Source: Herpetosiphon sp042688385
Lineage (GTDB): Bacteria > Chloroflexota > Chloroflexia > Chloroflexales > Herpetosiphonaceae
NCBI RefSeq assembly: GCF_042688385.1
Contig: NZ_JBHUPY010000015.1
Span: 186,001 to 250,000, forward strand
DNA: 64,000 bases
Reading direction: 5' to 3'
Part shown: positions 56,189-64,000 of the stretch, in pieces
Numbering within the stretch: the stretch's first letter is position 1
Layout of the letters: each line of letters opens with the position of its first letter
Program-made: the position numbers and the translations under genes
Notes under the pieces: generated by a model
Told to the model about the DNA's origin: nothing
Databases searched by the model: none
What the model saw: only the letters and a program-made list of their open reading frames with translations

Positions 56189-59100
56189 TTAAAGTTGTTC
56201 GAGGACGGCGCTCTCTTGGCCAAGCATTGAGTAAAGGTTGCTGAGCAAGCCTTCTTGCGGGTTGATGCGGTAACTTGGCTCCAACATCACTTGGCCCATG
56301 GGGTTGGGTAGATAGATCGTAATTGGTTGATCACCTTCATAGCCTCGTAACACCCGATCGATTTCTTGCATGCGCCGAATATCAGTTTCGTTGTTGCCTG
56401 AGCGGGGCAAGTAAATATGCAAATGGAAACGTGGCCCGCTGGCAACCGCAACGCTGCTCGTATCTTCATGGCTGGCTGCTGGCGCGACGCTTACTTTGCG
56501 TCGAGGTCGTGGCACAATCGTAACTGCCGCTGGAGCTGCGGCTTCACTTTGGCCATTGCCGTTGCCGTTGGCATAATGACCATTGCCATTGCCGTTACTG
56601 TGTCCATTGCCATTGCTGTTGCTGTGCCCATTGCCATTGCCGTTACTGTGTCCATTGCTGGCAGCATAGCCATTGCCATTGCCATTGATCGGTGCAGAAA
56701 CGCTTGCAGTGCTCATCGCTGGACGTACCTCAACATAAACATCATCATTGAAGGCTTCCTCTGGCAGTGGTGCGCCATCATCAAGATAGGCGGGCATTTC
56801 GTCGATTGCGCCAACTGAGCGCCGAACTGCCACGCTTGGCGCAGCAGGCTTAGCAACATTTTTTTGCTCAACAGTGAAGGCACTCACCGATTCAATCATC
56901 AATTGCATTTCGTCGCGGCGATTGTCGACTTTGGCGGTAATTTGGACAATTGCATCATCAACCAAGAATTCAGCATATTGCTCTAAGGTGCGTGGGAAGG
57001 CCACAAATTCGATTTCGCTTTCCAAATCCTCGACCTTGCCGACCAGCATCGAATCGCCTTTTTTGGTTTGAATCCGTTTGGTATTCTTAATCATGCCAAT
57101 CAGGCGGATGGCTGTACCAATGTGTTTTTTCGTGATCATGCCAAGGCTGATGCGGCCAGGATCGTGCGGGGCACTCTCTAAGGCTTGAGCCATCGGATGC
57201 TCAGAAATATACATGCCCAAAAGTTCTTTTTCCCAGTTGAGCAATTCGCGCTGCATTTCGAGGCCGGTTGCGATCGGCGGGAAGGGAATTGGCGCAATGG
57301 TTGGGGTGCTCGATTGTTCGCCGCCGCCAAGCATATCAAACAGGCTATTTTGGCCTGCTTCACGGGCTTTTTGGGTTTCATGGCCGGCACTAATCGCCCG
57401 ATCAAGAATCGCAAGTTTCTGGTGGCGCGTGCCTGGCAACGAATCCATTGCGCCACATTTGATCAAGCTTTCCATCACCCGCTTGTTGAGCACGCCGCGA
57501 TCAACCCGCGCACAAAAATCTTCGATACTGCTGAAGGGGCCGCTTTCATCGCGCACTTTCAAAATTGCTTGAATTGGGCCAATCCCAACGTTGCGAATTG
57601 CACTCAGACCAAAGCGAATGCCGCGATTGTATTTGATGCCCTCAGGCAAGGTTCCGTTGATTTCAACAATCGTAAAGCCTTCTTTACTGCTGTTGACATC
57701 GGGCGGCGAGACGGCCACGCCCAAGCGTGAGGCTTCGGCCACACTCTTGGCAACTTCGTCGATTTCGCCCGACGCTGCCGAAAGCGTGGCGGTCATATAC
57801 TCAGTGGGATAATTATTTTTGAGCCAAGCAGTCTGATAGGAGAGCAATCCATACAGCGTCGAGTGCGGGCGGTTGAACGAATAGCCTGCAAAAGGCAGAA
57901 TCAGTTCCCACAATTCGTCTGCTTGGGCTTGGGTCAAGCCTTTACGAATACAACCCTCTTTGAAGCGTACTGAGTTTTCGGCCATCAGTTCTTTGTTCTT
58001 TTTGCTGATGGCTTTGATCACGATATAAGCTTCACCAAGCGTATATTCGGCAACCGCTTGCAGCAATTGCATAATTTGTTCTTGGTAAACGATAACCCCG
58101 TAGGTATCCTCAAGAATTGGCTTGAGAATCGGGTGAATGTATTTAATCGCGTGGGGATTATTTTTGTTGTGAATGTAAACCGGAATTTGTTCCAGCGGCC
58201 CTGGCCGATATAGCGCCACCATACCGTACAAATCATCAACCCGCGTGGGTTTGAGCTGCACAAGGTAACGGGTCATGCCCGCCGATTCAAGTTGGAACAC
58301 GTCGACCGTTTCGCCCCTGCCCAAGGCCTCGAAGGTTTTTTTATCTTCCAGCGGAATATCCGAGAGCCATAGCGTTTTGCCAGTGGTTTGCTCGATTAGT
58401 TGCAAGGCTTCGGCGGCCACCGAAAGGTTGGTCAAGCCCAAAATATCCATTTTGAGCAAACCCATTTTGGCGAGGGTTGGCCCTTCAAAGGCTGCCATGA
58501 TGCCATGTTCATCTTTGGTGGGGCGCTGCAATGGCACCATATTTTCAAGCGGATGGCGACTAACGACGACCCCACAGGCATGGGTTCCGACGCTCTTCAT
58601 CCGCCCCTCGACCTTTTGCGCCCAATCCATCAACTCGCGCAATTTGGGGTCGCTATCATAAATTTGCTTGAGTTCAGGCACTTTATCCAGCGATTTGGCG
58701 ATCGTCATGCCCACGGGCAAGGTGGGAATTAACTTTGCAACCCGATCGACCTCGCTGAGCGGAATATCGAGCACGCGGCCCATATCGCGCAGCGCTGCTT
58801 TGGCTCCCAGCGTGCCATAGGTGATAATTTGGGCCACGTTCTCGCGTCCATATTTGGTCGCAATATAATCGAGAATTTCACCGCGCCGCGAATCAGCAAA
58901 GTCGGTGTCAATATCGGGCATTTCCAAGCGTTCGGGCGAGAGAAAACGCTCGAACAGCAGCTTGTTTTGCACTGGATCAACGTCGGTAATGCCCAAACAG
59001 TAGAGCACCAACGAAGCACCAGCCGAACCCCGCGGCAGACATGGAATCCCATTCGAGCGCGCAAATTTGACATAATCCCAAACGATCAACATATAATCGG

Positions 59101-60124
59101 GAAAGCCCGTTTGGTTGATCACATCAAGTTCGTAGCTCAGCCGTTGCACATATTCCTCGGTTGGCTCGCCGTTGCTGCGCTTGATCAAGCCTTCTTCACA
59201 AATCAGACGCAAATACGAAGCTGCATCGTGGCCTTCGGGAATATCAAACTCTGGTAATTCAACCCGCCCAAAATCTAATTTCAAATTGCACATATCGGCG
59301 ATGCGACGAGTGTTTTCCATCGGCGCAGTGCCATACATCTTGTAGCGATCCCACATTTCGTCGCCAGACATAATGTGGTAGGTTTCGTCCATTTGATAAT
59401 TTTTCGAGCATAACTCTTGGAGCGTGAGGTTAAAGCCCATCGCCATCACCCGTGAGTGGGCTTCAAGGTCTTCGCGGCGCACAAAGTGGGTATCGTTGGT
59501 TGCGACCAAGGGCACATGCATTTCCTTCGAGATGCGCACCAGTTCTTCATTAATTTCTACCAGTTCAGGCGTATTGTTATGCAGTTGCAATTCGAGGAAG
59601 TAATTCTCAGGCCCAAATAAATCGCGGAACCAAGCCACGGTTTCAACAGCTTTTTGGCGTTGCTTTGATTGAACATTTTGAATCACTTCGCCAGCGATAC
59701 ACGATGAGGTAACGATCAAGCCTTCGTGATATTGCTCAAGCAACTGGCGATCGATGCGTGGGCGGGCGAAAATACCTTTGCCCATGCCATCGAGGTGCGA
59801 GCGCGAAGTCAATTTGACCAAGTTGCGATAGCCAACCTCATTTTGGGCGATCAGCAGCAGGTGATAATAATTTTTACCGCCCTTGACCATCGGATCTTTA
59901 TTCGAGTTGGGGGCGATATAGGCTTCCATGCCAATAATTGGCTTGACGTTGGCTTTTTTGGCGTTGGCATAAAACTCCATCGCGCCATACATCACGCCGT
60001 GGTCGGTTATGGCGATGCTATCCATCTGAAGCTCAGCAGCACGTTCGGCGATGGCTTTGGTTGTGGCATAGCCATCAAGCAAGCTATACTCCGAGTGAAC
60101 GTGAAGATGGACAAAATCTTTCAT
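56189..60124 (-). CDS. dnaE: DNA polymerase III alpha subunit
   Basis: The 1,311-residue replicative polymerase has a PHP domain with the intact metal motif VHLHVHSEYSLLDG and SIAITDHGVMYGAMEFY, so it may keep a metal-dependent nuclease activity unlike the E. coli enzyme. The polymerase active site is seen in LEMPDIDTDFADSRR near residue 400, with SAGASLVLYCLGITDVDP before it, and FNRPHSTLYGLLSYQTAWLK and the OB-fold region IRLIGMIKNTKRIQTKKG later. An unusual Asn-Gly-Ser-His-rich linker fills residues about 1146-1191 before a C-terminal domain. ATG 60124 has GAGGTTTGTT upstream. The gene is alone and convergent with the minisatellite gene. Confidence 0.96.
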   Translation of the reverse strand: MKDFVHLHVHSEYSLLDGYATTKAIAERAAELQMDSIAITDHGVMYGAMEFYANAKKANVKPIIGMEAYIAPNSNKDPMVKGGKNYYHLLLIAQNEVGYRNLVKLTSRSHLDGMGKGIFARPRIDRQLLEQYHEGLIVTSSCIAGEVIQNVQSKQRQKAVETVAWFRDLFGPENYFLELQLHNNTPELVEINEELVRISKEMHVPLVATNDTHFVRREDLEAHSRVMAMGFNLTLQELCSKNYQMDETYHIMSGDEMWDRYKMYGTAPMENTRRIADMCNLKLDFGRVELPEFDIPEGHDAASYLRLICEEGLIKRSNGEPTEEYVQRLSYELDVINQTGFPDYMLIVWDYVKFARSNGIPCLPRGSAGASLVLYCLGITDVDPVQNKLLFERFLSPERLEMPDIDTDFADSRRGEILDYIATKYGRENVAQIITYGTLGAKAALRDMGRVLDIPLSEVDRVAKLIPTLPVGMTIAKSLDKVPELKQIYDSDPKLRELMDWAQKVEGRMKSVGTHACGVVVSRHPLENMVPLQRPTKDEHGIMAAFEGPTLAKMGLLKMDILGLTNLSVAAEALQLIEQTTGKTLWLSDIPLEDKKTFEALGRGETVDVFQLESAGMTRYLVQLKPTRVDDLYGMVALYRPGPLEQIPVYIHNKNNPHAIKYIHPILKPILEDTYGVIVYQEQIMQLLQAVAEYTLGEAYIVIKAISKKNKELMAENSVRFKEGCIRKGLTQAQADELWELILPFAGYSFNRPHSTLYGLLSYQTAWLKNNYPTEYMTATLSAASGEIDEVAKSVAEASRLGVAVSPPDVNSSKEGFTIVEINGTLPEGIKYNRGIRFGLSAIRNVGIGPIQAILKVRDESGPFSSIEDFCARVDRGVLNKRVMESLIKCGAMDSLPGTRHQKLAILDRAISAGHETQKAREAGQNSLFDMLGGGEQSSTPTIAPIPFPPIATGLEMQRELLNWEKELLGMYISEHPMAQALESAPHDPGRISLGMITKKHIGTAIRLIGMIKNTKRIQTKKGDSMLVGKVEDLESEIEFVAFPRTLEQYAEFLVDDAIVQITAKVDNRRDEMQLMIESVSAFTVEQKNVAKPAAPSVAVRRSVGAIDEMPAYLDDGAPLPEEAFNDDVYVEVRPAMSTASVSAPINGNGNGYAASNGHSNGNGNGHSNSNGNGHSNGNGNGHYANGNGNGQSEAAAPAAVTIVPRPRRKVSVAPAASHEDTSSVAVASGPRFHLHIYLPRSGNNETDIRRMQEIDRVLRGYEGDQPITIYLPNPMGQVMLEPSYRINPQEGLLSNLYSMLGQESAVLEQL

Positions 60125-60524
60125 AACAAACCTCTTTTATAGCTAGGGTTGCCCATAGCGAAAGCCGCCCATAGATTGGCGGTAAAAAAGCAGAAAATGC
60201 TTTACACAAATGAATCACGAAAGGTGGTTTTTAGGCCATCGCTATGGTAGAGAAAGCGCTTATTCTCAGCTTGGTGTGTCAAGGGAGCATGTAGTTTACT
60301 CAGAATTTGAGGTAAAAAAGCCCGTTTTGCTGGCTCCCGCTTCGTCTTTGCATTATACCATACCTGCTTGTGGATAACTACGTGAATAAGCTGTGGATTA
60401 AAGGTGTAAAACATTATGTCGAGGTTTACTACTAACCAAAATCATAATCCTGACATATATTGACAGTTGAAATCTTCTTTGCTATAGTTGGATTTAGCTA
60501 TATGGATAGTTGGGGGATATGGCG
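60125..60524. promoter_or_regulatory. Divergent spacer of dnaE with DnaA-box-like sites
   Basis: TGTGGATAA at 60369-60377 is a perfect inverse of the DnaA box TTATCCACA; TGTGGATTA at 60392-60400 differs by one base. On the right, TTGACA (60460-60465), 17 bases and TATAGT (60483-60488) form a strong promoter for the small membrane protein. No gene is inside. Confidence 0.7.
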
Positions 60525-60956
60525 ATGTTAAGGCTATTACATTGGCTGGTAAAGCCACTATTGCTCGTAATTGTTGCTGGAATAAGCTTTTTTTTGCTTA
60601 AACGAAGCTTCAATTTTAGTGCAGATCAAGATATCGATCTTTTTATTGGCATACAGGCAATTGTATTAATTCTTAGTATGGTTAGCATGAATCAATCAAT
60701 CAAAGTAATAAGTTTATATGGATTGACGTTTGTTGGAATGTGGTTTTTATGCTATTACCTCTATGTTTTGCTTCAATCAAATCGTTCAAATAACCAATTT
60801 TGCGATGATATGTGCCTTGGCTATCAATTTGAAAATGATCCAATCTATTTCGGGTTACTAATAACCGGTTTAGGTTTTGTTTTGATTGGATTATTATTTA
60901 AAATCATTACCAATAAATATAAAGGCAAGCTACTGAATGCTCAGGCGATAATCTAG
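60525..60956 (+). CDS. Small AT-rich polytopic membrane protein
   Basis: I do not recognise this 143-residue protein. It has four hydrophobic segments beginning LLLVIVAGISFFLL, VLILSMVSM, LTFVGMWFLCYYLYVLL and GLLITGLGFVLIGLLF, with a short loop containing CDDMCLGYQFEND, two cysteines four residues apart. Its codon use is AT-rich (many AAT, ATA, TTA, AAA codons) in contrast to its neighbours, suggesting a recent arrival or relaxed expression. ATG 60525 follows GGGGG at eight bases; ATG 60519 is closer than normal to that site. The promoter at 60460-60488 is well formed. Confidence 0.65.
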   Translation: MLRLLHWLVKPLLLVIVAGISFFLLKRSFNFSADQDIDLFIGIQAIVLILSMVSMNQSIKVISLYGLTFVGMWFLCYYLYVLLQSNRSNNQFCDDMCLGYQFENDPIYFGLLITGLGFVLIGLLFKIITNKYKGKLLNAQAII

Positions 60957-61007
60957 AACCAATTTTTCCTGAATTAGATGAAATTGCCCAAGAACGCTAA
61001 GTTAAGC

Positions 61008-61040
61008 ATGAGCCTAATTGGCTAAGAAATTAGGCTCATG
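61008..61040. terminator. Bidirectional hairpin terminator
   Basis: CATGAGCCTAATT (61008-61020 less one) and AATTAGGCTCATG (61028-61040) form a strong stem with a seven-base loop, followed by TTTGTT. It lies between the convergent membrane-protein gene and the secreted-protein gene. Confidence 0.8.
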
Positions 61041-61048
61041 TTTGTTAT

Positions 61049-63211
61049 TTAGCGTACAACCTGCGGCAAATAGAACAGATATGTTTCAACTTCGCTCGCG
61101 CCAAAACGCAGGGCCGCCACGCCCAACGAGGGCGTGGCCCCAACATGGGTAAATTTGCCTGCAATATACAAATGCTGATCATTGGCACTAATTTGGGTAA
61201 TTTCGCCATTCGCAGGCTGGTTGAGGCCTTGCCATGTTGTGCCATCCCAACGGGCTAGCGTGCCAGTAGCAACATTATCGACGTGCTCGAATGGCCCACC
61301 AACATATAAAAAATTATTATCATCGGCAACCAACACATTGGGCACCTGATCGAAGGTTGCAACCACTTGACAGTCTGTTCCATTGAAGCGGCACAATTGA
61401 TTATGGTCTAGGAAATAGAGCGAGCCGCGCCAACCAACAATTTGCAGGCTCTTTTGGCTATCGGCAATTCCAACAGTGTCAATTTGTTGCCAACTTGTGC
61501 CATTCCAGCGCTTAAAATAGGTGTGCCAATAGCCGCGTTCGCCACTTGGCTCAACTGCATATAATTGATTATCGGTCATCAACACCTTATCAAACCAGCC
61601 CAGGATACCGCCATGATCGGCTAGATTGCTCATGTTGCCTTGATCAAGCTTGATCACGCCTTCCAATGAACCGCCATAAAGCTTACCCAGAAGCTGCGTG
61701 CCAGAAATAGACCACGTGCTAATCGTTGCACTCTGACTGAGCGGATCACTGAATGAAACGTCTGGCTGAATTTGCCAAAGGTTGCGTTTAATGGTGTCGG
61801 TGGTCGTAATTGGGGTTTCAGCAGCAAAATAGCTGGTTTGATCATCAACCGATAGCACTTCGAACGATTCTGTGGTTATTTTGCGTAGCAACGGTTGCCA
61901 ACTCTGGTTATGCCAACTAAAAAGCGTTTGATCAGACCATGAAGTTAATGGGTTGAAGTCGCTCGTAAGGGCAATTGGCCGACCTTGCTGGCCGCCAAGG
62001 CTCGCAACATTGGCATAGCGAATGGTTGTGGCCAGCGATTCAAGCTGGGTTCCATCCCAACGGACTAGGCTGCTTGGCTGCCCATTGAGTGTAAAATCGC
62101 CTGCAAGATACAGGATATTGTTATGGTTGGCGAGGGTGTTAATCTGCCGAATTTGCATCGGCAAATTGACCAATTGCCAAGCATCGGAGGTAAGTTGATG
62201 CAGGTATTGGCTATCGCTGACATACGTTTGCTGATTGGCGAGTTGGGTCAAGCTCATATAATTCAAATTGAGCGAGGTTGGAATGCTATTCGTCCAATCA
62301 TCGGTTTGCCAAAATTGTAATTGGCTGATCGTGCGGTTTGAATCAGCATACATTGGGCGATAGAAGCCATTATTGCCTGCAAAAACCCAATCAAAATTAT
62401 AGCGTTGGATTGGCCCAAGCCAAGGCGGCTCAATCCATTGATTATTTTGCAAAAAAGCATAGCTCAGCGGATATTGCTCCTTGCCTGGATAAACATGGGT
62501 GATCATCATGCGATTATCAACCAGCGCCATTTGGCGTACGTCGGCAATCGGATGGCTGGGTAAGTTTATAACTTGCTGATTACGCCAGCCAATGATTCCT
62601 GGGGTTAGTCGATTATTGAAGTGATTGAAATTACCTGCTAAATAGAGCGTATCGCTCATAACCCCTAATTGATTAATTCCTGCTGGGTCACCATTCTCGT
62701 AACTAACCCCCGTGCCCACTTGCTCAAAACTTGTCCCATTCCAACGAGCAATTCCGTTCAGCGGAGTTCCAGCCAAGTGCTTAAACCGACCACCAACATA
62801 CAGCTGATTGTGATAGTAGGTGGCTGTCGCAACCGTACCACTTTCTTGCGCATGCAACCCGTAGCTTTGCCAAACTCCTTGCTGATTCAGGGTGGCTAGC
62901 CCATTCACGAATTGACCATTGAGATAGTTAAACTTGCCCATAATGGTTAATCGGCCATCATCGGCAAATACCAAATCGGTGATCGTCCCCGGAATATTGA
63001 GCTTGTTGGCCAACTCGCTATCCCATGTTCCTGTGATCGATTGAGCCTTTGGGAGCGGTCTCATACTTGGGTTAAATTGCTGCGAAGCACTGAGAACCGC
63101 AGGTGATTGAGCCGCAACCACTGGCGATCGCCGCATAAGGCCCAAAATTACTAACTGCAGAACAACGAATAACAACAGCATCCGCCAGAGTGATGAACGG
63201 CTTGGCAGCAT
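61049..63211 (-). CDS. Secreted beta-propeller-like protein
   Basis: The 720-residue protein has a signal peptide (MLPSRSSLWRMLLLFVVLQLVILGL) and repeats of a propeller-like motif: YVGGRFKHLAGTPLNGIARWNG, YLAGNFNHFNN, YLAGDFTLNGQPSSLVRWDG and YVGGPFEHVDNVATGTLARWDG, each with a (Y/F)xGxF...G..ARWNG core. These resemble delta-60/DUF5122-type repeats found in secreted proteins with unknown binding roles. Mostly hydrophilic and with few cysteines, the protein is probably released or attached to the surface. The start at 63211 has AAGGAG seven bases upstream. The terminator at its end is shared with a convergent gene. Confidence 0.82.
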   Translation of the reverse strand: MLPSRSSLWRMLLLFVVLQLVILGLMRRSPVVAAQSPAVLSASQQFNPSMRPLPKAQSITGTWDSELANKLNIPGTITDLVFADDGRLTIMGKFNYLNGQFVNGLATLNQQGVWQSYGLHAQESGTVATATYYHNQLYVGGRFKHLAGTPLNGIARWNGTSFEQVGTGVSYENGDPAGINQLGVMSDTLYLAGNFNHFNNRLTPGIIGWRNQQVINLPSHPIADVRQMALVDNRMMITHVYPGKEQYPLSYAFLQNNQWIEPPWLGPIQRYNFDWVFAGNNGFYRPMYADSNRTISQLQFWQTDDWTNSIPTSLNLNYMSLTQLANQQTYVSDSQYLHQLTSDAWQLVNLPMQIRQINTLANHNNILYLAGDFTLNGQPSSLVRWDGTQLESLATTIRYANVASLGGQQGRPIALTSDFNPLTSWSDQTLFSWHNQSWQPLLRKITTESFEVLSVDDQTSYFAAETPITTTDTIKRNLWQIQPDVSFSDPLSQSATISTWSISGTQLLGKLYGGSLEGVIKLDQGNMSNLADHGGILGWFDKVLMTDNQLYAVEPSGERGYWHTYFKRWNGTSWQQIDTVGIADSQKSLQIVGWRGSLYFLDHNQLCRFNGTDCQVVATFDQVPNVLVADDNNFLYVGGPFEHVDNVATGTLARWDGTTWQGLNQPANGEITQISANDQHLYIAGKFTHVGATPSLGVAALRFGASEVETYLFYLPQVVR

Positions 63212-63305
63212 TGACAAACTCCTTAATCATTGTTGAGCAAAACAACTAACTATGTATTGGTATATAGCAGACTTTTGGTTATTTGTAAACATTGTAAAGC
63301 GAATG

Positions 63306-63333
63306 AAAAAACCCTGCTCCATATTTGGAACAG
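63306..63333 (-). terminator. Terminator after the CdsA gene
   Basis: On the minus strand, CTGTTCC pairs with GGAGCAG (one wobble) around AAATAT, followed by GGTTTTTT. Confidence 0.75.
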
Positions 63334-63363
63334 AGCTGTCAGAGTAGTTGCTCAGCCAAGTTG

Positions 63364-64000
63364 TTAGAGCCAAGCCGCCAGCAGATAATAGACCAAGGGC
63401 GCGGTAAACAGCAGCGAATCAACCCGATCGAGCAAGCCACCATGGCCAGGAATCAGGTTGCCCGAATCTTTGACTCCTGCTTGGCGCTTTAACAATGATT
63501 CGGCTAAATCGCCCAACGTGCCGCCGCCAGCGCCAATCATGCCTAGAACAATCATTTGAACGATGGTTAGTTGCATGCCTAAAAGCGCGACAATCCCAAT
63601 GCCAGCAGCAATTGAGGCGATTGTGCCGCCAACAAAGCCTTCCCAGGTTTTCTTGGGGCTAAGCAAGGGAGCCATTTTGTGCTTGCCAAAAGCGCGGCCT
63701 GCAAAATACGCGCCGGTATCTGAGGCCCAGGTTACAGCAAAGGTTGCGTAGATCCAGGCTGCGCCAGTTTCGATATTGAATGAGTTTAGTGGGCCGCCAC
63801 TCAGGGTTGGGCTAGAATCAGCGCGTAGCAAGACAAAATGGCTGAGCATCGCTCCCGCATAAATTGCACTGCCCAAACTGGCAGCCCACGCATCAAGCGC
63901 GCCCGTGCGATCCTTGCGACTAATTTCGTAGATCAAACTAGCCATTGCGCCAAGCGCCACCACCGCGCCAGTTAAATTGACGTTGGTGCGTGGTTGAGCG
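63364..64000 (-). CDS. cdsA: Phosphatidate cytidylyltransferase, partial
   Basis: The visible C-terminal part, 211 residues, of a polytopic membrane enzyme makes CDP-diacylglycerol from phosphatidate and CTP. Signatures include TWASDTGAYFAGRAFGKHKMAPLLSPKKTWEG and KDSGNLIPGHGGLLDRVDSLLF, the Asp/Gly-rich catalytic and family motif. Multiple hydrophobic segments are present. The N-terminal part, including the start codon, lies beyond the right edge of the window, where the frame is still open. A terminator follows the gene. CdsA is often in a block with isoprenoid and lipid genes; the archaeal-type mevalonate operon is far away here. Confidence 0.92.
   Translation of the reverse strand, partial: AQPRTNVNLTGAVVALGAMASLIYEISRKDRTGALDAWAASLGSAIYAGAMLSHFVLLRADSSPTLSGGPLNSFNIETGAAWIYATFAVTWASDTGAYFAGRAFGKHKMAPLLSPKKTWEGFVGGTIASIAAGIGIVALLGMQLTIVQMIVLGMIGAGGGTLGDLAESLLKRQAGVKDSGNLIPGHGGLLDRVDSLLFTAPLVYYLLAAWL

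Noticed and set aside
1..64000. Prophage, insertion sequence or plasmid functions
   Set aside because: No transposase, integrase, portal, capsid, replication-initiator or partition gene is recognisable; only non-coding elements are present.

Overview
The window looks like chromosome from a filamentous green non-sulfur bacterium (phylum Chloroflexota), most likely Herpetosiphon or a close relative. This is inference from gene content: archaeal-type HMG-CoA synthase/thiolase/DUF35 genes (mevalonate route), Agl23-type membrane glycosyltransferases, many Gln/Trp-rich secreted proteins, moderate GC and intergenic regions crowded with dispersed repeats. No transposase, integrase, phage gene or CRISPR array is visible, so I read it as ordinary chromosome decorated with MITE-like elements.

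Layout. 0.5-5.5 kb: secreted protein, two-step alpha/beta hydrolase region, a degenerate histidine kinase, a ThiF/MoeB-type adenylyltransferase and a WecA/MraY-type glycosyl-1-phosphate transferase. 5.5-13.3 kb: secreted triple-repeat protein, GT4 glycosyltransferase overlapping a HAD phosphatase, a bacterial DA1-like LIM/metallopeptidase, DUF92 membrane protein and an M42 aminopeptidase. 13.39-13.84 kb: an RNase P RNA-like gene sharing a back-to-back promoter region with the peptidase. 13.8-25.6 kb: methyltransferase, small stress membrane protein, SGNH hydrolase, MFS transporter, tRNA-Gln, a giant lamin-tail-domain surface protein, MoaB, a TolB-like protein, hydrolase, membrane protein and Dps. 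25.6-33.4 kb: GT2 with two zinc-ribbon membrane proteins, NUDIX hydrolase and a GDP-sugar cluster (reductase, ManC, second nucleotidyltransferase, phosphomannomutase) for glycan precursors. 33.6-40 kb: nitroreductase, CoA-binding protein, MnmG and the DUF35-thiolase-HMG-CoA synthase operon. 40-52.3 kb: GH13 enzyme, lipoprotein, aldehyde dehydrogenase and two Agl23-type glycosyltransferases, the second fused to an NHL propeller. 52.4-64 kb: two small unknown proteins, duplicated CsbD, secreted metalloprotease, a TPEATR minisatellite protein, DNA polymerase III alpha, a small AT-rich membrane protein, a secreted propeller-like protein and a partial CdsA.

Themes. WecA-like, GT4, GT2, ManC/PMM/Rmd and the two Agl23 genes together suggest active surface polysaccharide or glycoprotein assembly. 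Three stress-protein genes (GlsB/YeaQ-like, Dps, CsbD) each carry a promoter with sigma-54 geometry, two of them sharing an identical 22-base block, which suggests a small regulon. Several enzymes have lost or exchanged catalytic residues (thiolase Cys and His, DUF35 zinc cysteines, SGNH Ser to Cys, alpha/beta-hydrolase Ser to Asp, histidine kinase N and G1 boxes).

The most unusual items are the RNase P-like RNA, whose P4-region sequences depart from the near-universal consensus yet can still pair and whose ends form an additional 16-bp helix running into the neighbouring gene; the sigma-54-like stress promoters; the pseudo-thiolase in the mevalonate operon; and two families of short inverted-repeat elements, one with a target-site duplication and compensatory changes in its terminal repeats.
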